Shown here: positions 5,731-6,970 of the stretch, piece by piece
How positions within the stretch are numbered: position 1 is the stretch's first letter
Layout of the letters: the number at the start of each line of letters is the position of its first letter
DNA from: Chrysiogenales bacterium
GTDB taxonomy: Bacteria > Acidobacteriota > Aminicenantia > UBA2199
Length of the DNA stretch: 6,970 nucleotides
Direction: 5' to 3'
Assembly (NCBI GenBank): GCA_004525465.1
Contig: SPCN01000117.1
Span: 1 to 6,970 of the forward strand
Translations under genes and position numbers: made by a program
The notes under the pieces: model-generated
Told to the model about the DNA's origin: nothing
Database searches by the model: none
Seen by the model: only the letters and a program-made list of their open reading frames with translations

Positions 5731-6963
5731 TTGATCCTGGCCGCCAAATTCCTGCTGCTGGTCGTCCTGCTTATCCTGCTTCTGCGTTGGAAGGTCGAAC
5801 TCTCCCTGGCCGTTTTTGCCATCACCCTGCTCACCGTGGCCCTGTTCGGAGTCAAGCTGCTCAAGGCCGGCGAGAGCGCCTGGGCTGGAGTAAGTGATCC
5901 CCAGAGCCTGGAGTTGTTCCTGATCATCATCCTGGTGCAATATATCGGCGCCGTGCAGAAAAGCCGGCGCATGTACGACCGCCTGATCGATTCGCTCAAC
6001 ACCATGATCCGCGACAAGCGCCTGGTGGCCATGGTCTCTCCGGCCATTATCGGCTTTCTGCCCATGCCGGGAGGGGCGCTGCTCTCGGCGCCGCTGGTCC
6101 AGGTTTCCACCGATAAAATGAAGCTGAAGCCGGCTTTCAACGCTTTCCTCAACTTCTGGTTCCGTCATGACTGGGAACTGATCTGGCCGCTCTATGCCGG
6201 ACTGCTGCTTTTCCAGACCTTGTCGCGCATACCAATGCGCCGGATAATTTTGTTCCAACTGCCCTTCTCGATCCTGCACATCAGCACCGGACTGGCCGTC
6301 TCCTTCTGGTATTTCCGCCGCCACGGGATTCAACGGGAATACCCGGGTTCGAGCAACGGCATCCACGCCACGGTGCGCGACTTCTTTTCCGGAACCTGGC
6401 CAATCCTGGCTGTGGTCCTGCTTTTCTTCGTGAAGGTCCCGCCGCTGCTGCCGCTGCCGCTGCATTGGGCGCTGCTGCTGGTCGCCGCAATTTTAAGCAT
6501 ATGGAAGAAAGTCGGTGCGAAAGAGATAGGCGCCGTTATTTTCGGGAAATCCACGATCCGCAGCCTGCTGGTCATCGCCGCCGTTATTGTCTTTCAGCGC
6601 ATCATTCAGATTTCGTCAGCTTTCGACACGCTCAAGACCATGGACATCTCCCTGGGCCTGGCAGTGGCTTTCATTTTCATGGTTTCCTTCACCGTGGCTT
6701 TTTTGACCGGGGTGAACACGGCCTACATCGCCATCGCCTTCCCGGTGCTCCTGCCCCTTATCCAGCATCTGCCCAATTACTTTTACCTGTCGCTGTACAT
6801 TTACGTGGTCGGATTCGCCGGCATCCTGGTCTCGCCGCTCCACCTCTGCCTGGTGCTGACCAACGAGTATTTCGGGGCTTCCCTGCTCGACGTCTACCGC
6901 TACATGGCCATCCCGATATTGCTGATGATCGGCATTGCCACGGGGCTGGTGCTGATACTGTAA
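5731..6963 (+). CDS. DUF401-family multi-pass membrane protein, putative transporter
   Basis: This 410-residue protein is strongly hydrophobic, with about ten membrane helices beginning right at the N-terminus (about 2-18). It carries strings typical of the DUF401 (PF04165, AF0261-type) family: GFLPMPGGALLSAPLV at about 108-123, then NFWFRHDWE (141-149) and WPLY (152-155). The Pro/Gly-rich LPMPGG break in a helix is a feature shared by ion- and carboxylate-transporter folds, so an organic-anion or metabolite permease is a reasonable guess, but no substrate is known. A polar loop with HGIQREYPGSSN lies at about residues 204-215. The start is TTG, backed by GGGAG and a strong promoter. It follows the PflX-like gene on the same strand by 73 bases. 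The TAA stop is complete at 6961-6963; only seven bases follow, so any terminator or downstream partner is out of view. Confidence 0.85.
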   Translation: MILAAKFLLLVVLLILLLRWKVELSLAVFAITLLTVALFGVKLLKAGESAWAGVSDPQSLELFLIIILVQYIGAVQKSRRMYDRLIDSLNTMIRDKRLVAMVSPAIIGFLPMPGGALLSAPLVQVSTDKMKLKPAFNAFLNFWFRHDWELIWPLYAGLLLFQTLSRIPMRRIILFQLPFSILHISTGLAVSFWYFRRHGIQREYPGSSNGIHATVRDFFSGTWPILAVVLLFFVKVPPLLPLPLHWALLLVAAILSIWKKVGAKEIGAVIFGKSTIRSLLVIAAVIVFQRIIQISSAFDTLKTMDISLGLAVAFIFMVSFTVAFLTGVNTAYIAIAFPVLLPLIQHLPNYFYLSLYIYVVGFAGILVSPLHLCLVLTNEYFGASLLDVYRYMAIPILLMIGIATGLVLIL

Positions 6964-6970
6964 AAGATTT

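Noticed and set aside
5665..6465. Minus-strand open frame of 266 codons opposite the DUF401 gene
   Set aside because: Its translation is rich in Gln, Asp, Glu and Gly, as expected from the reverse of hydrophobic membrane-protein codons. No family features are seen.
6436..6482. GCTGCC/GCTGCTG-rich low-complexity stretch
   Set aside because: It encodes a Leu/Pro-rich membrane segment in the DUF401 protein frame, and the repeats are imperfect, so it is not a separate repeat element.

Overview
The window is a compact, mostly ordinary stretch of bacterial chromosome with seven protein genes that fill nearly all of it. Two features point to a Gram-negative (diderm) bacterium: a clear LptB ATPase of the lipopolysaccharide-export machine, and a membrane-anchored coiled-coil protein with a LysM-like module. 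The iron-sulfur and radical-SAM enzymes (an RlmD/TrmA-type methyltransferase and a COG1313/PflX-type protein) are compatible with an anaerobic or microaerophilic lifestyle. Genes are fairly GC-rich, while the first 255 bases are AT-rich. I cannot name the species. A deep-branching diderm phylum such as Acidobacteriota/Aminicenantes is a guess from gene style, not something the sequence proves. I see no tRNA, rRNA, CRISPR array, insertion sequence or phage gene.

Layout. Bases 1-255 are an AT-rich non-coding leader with degenerate octamer repeats and a plausible extended -10 promoter. It drives a + strand DUF4405-type membrane protein with two histidines in one helix (256-891). This converges on a - strand pair read from right to left: a membrane-anchored coiled-coil/LysM-like protein of unknown function (2127-3326), then an RNA uracil-C5 methyltransferase (911-2059). 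A textbook rho-independent terminator (2079-2112) sits between these two, almost touching the methyltransferase start. A 137-bp divergent promoter region (3327-3463) separates this pair from a tight + strand operon: HD-superfamily hydrolase, lptB and a PflX-like radical SAM protein. The junctions in this operon overlap by 1 and 13 bases. After a 73-bp gap holding a near-consensus sigma-70 promoter comes a DUF401 multi-pass membrane protein (5731-6963, TTG start).

How the genes fit together. The overlaps argue that the HD hydrolase, LptB and the PflX-like protein are made from one message, although no shared pathway is evident. LptB would power LPS extraction from the inner membrane with LptF/LptG, which are not in this window. 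The coiled-coil protein, DUF4405 protein and DUF401 protein are also envelope proteins. I find no strong evidence for a new defence, mobile or biosynthetic system. The best leads are the coiled-coil/LysM-like protein, the displaced lptB operon, the orphan radical SAM protein and the terminator placed just before the methyltransferase.
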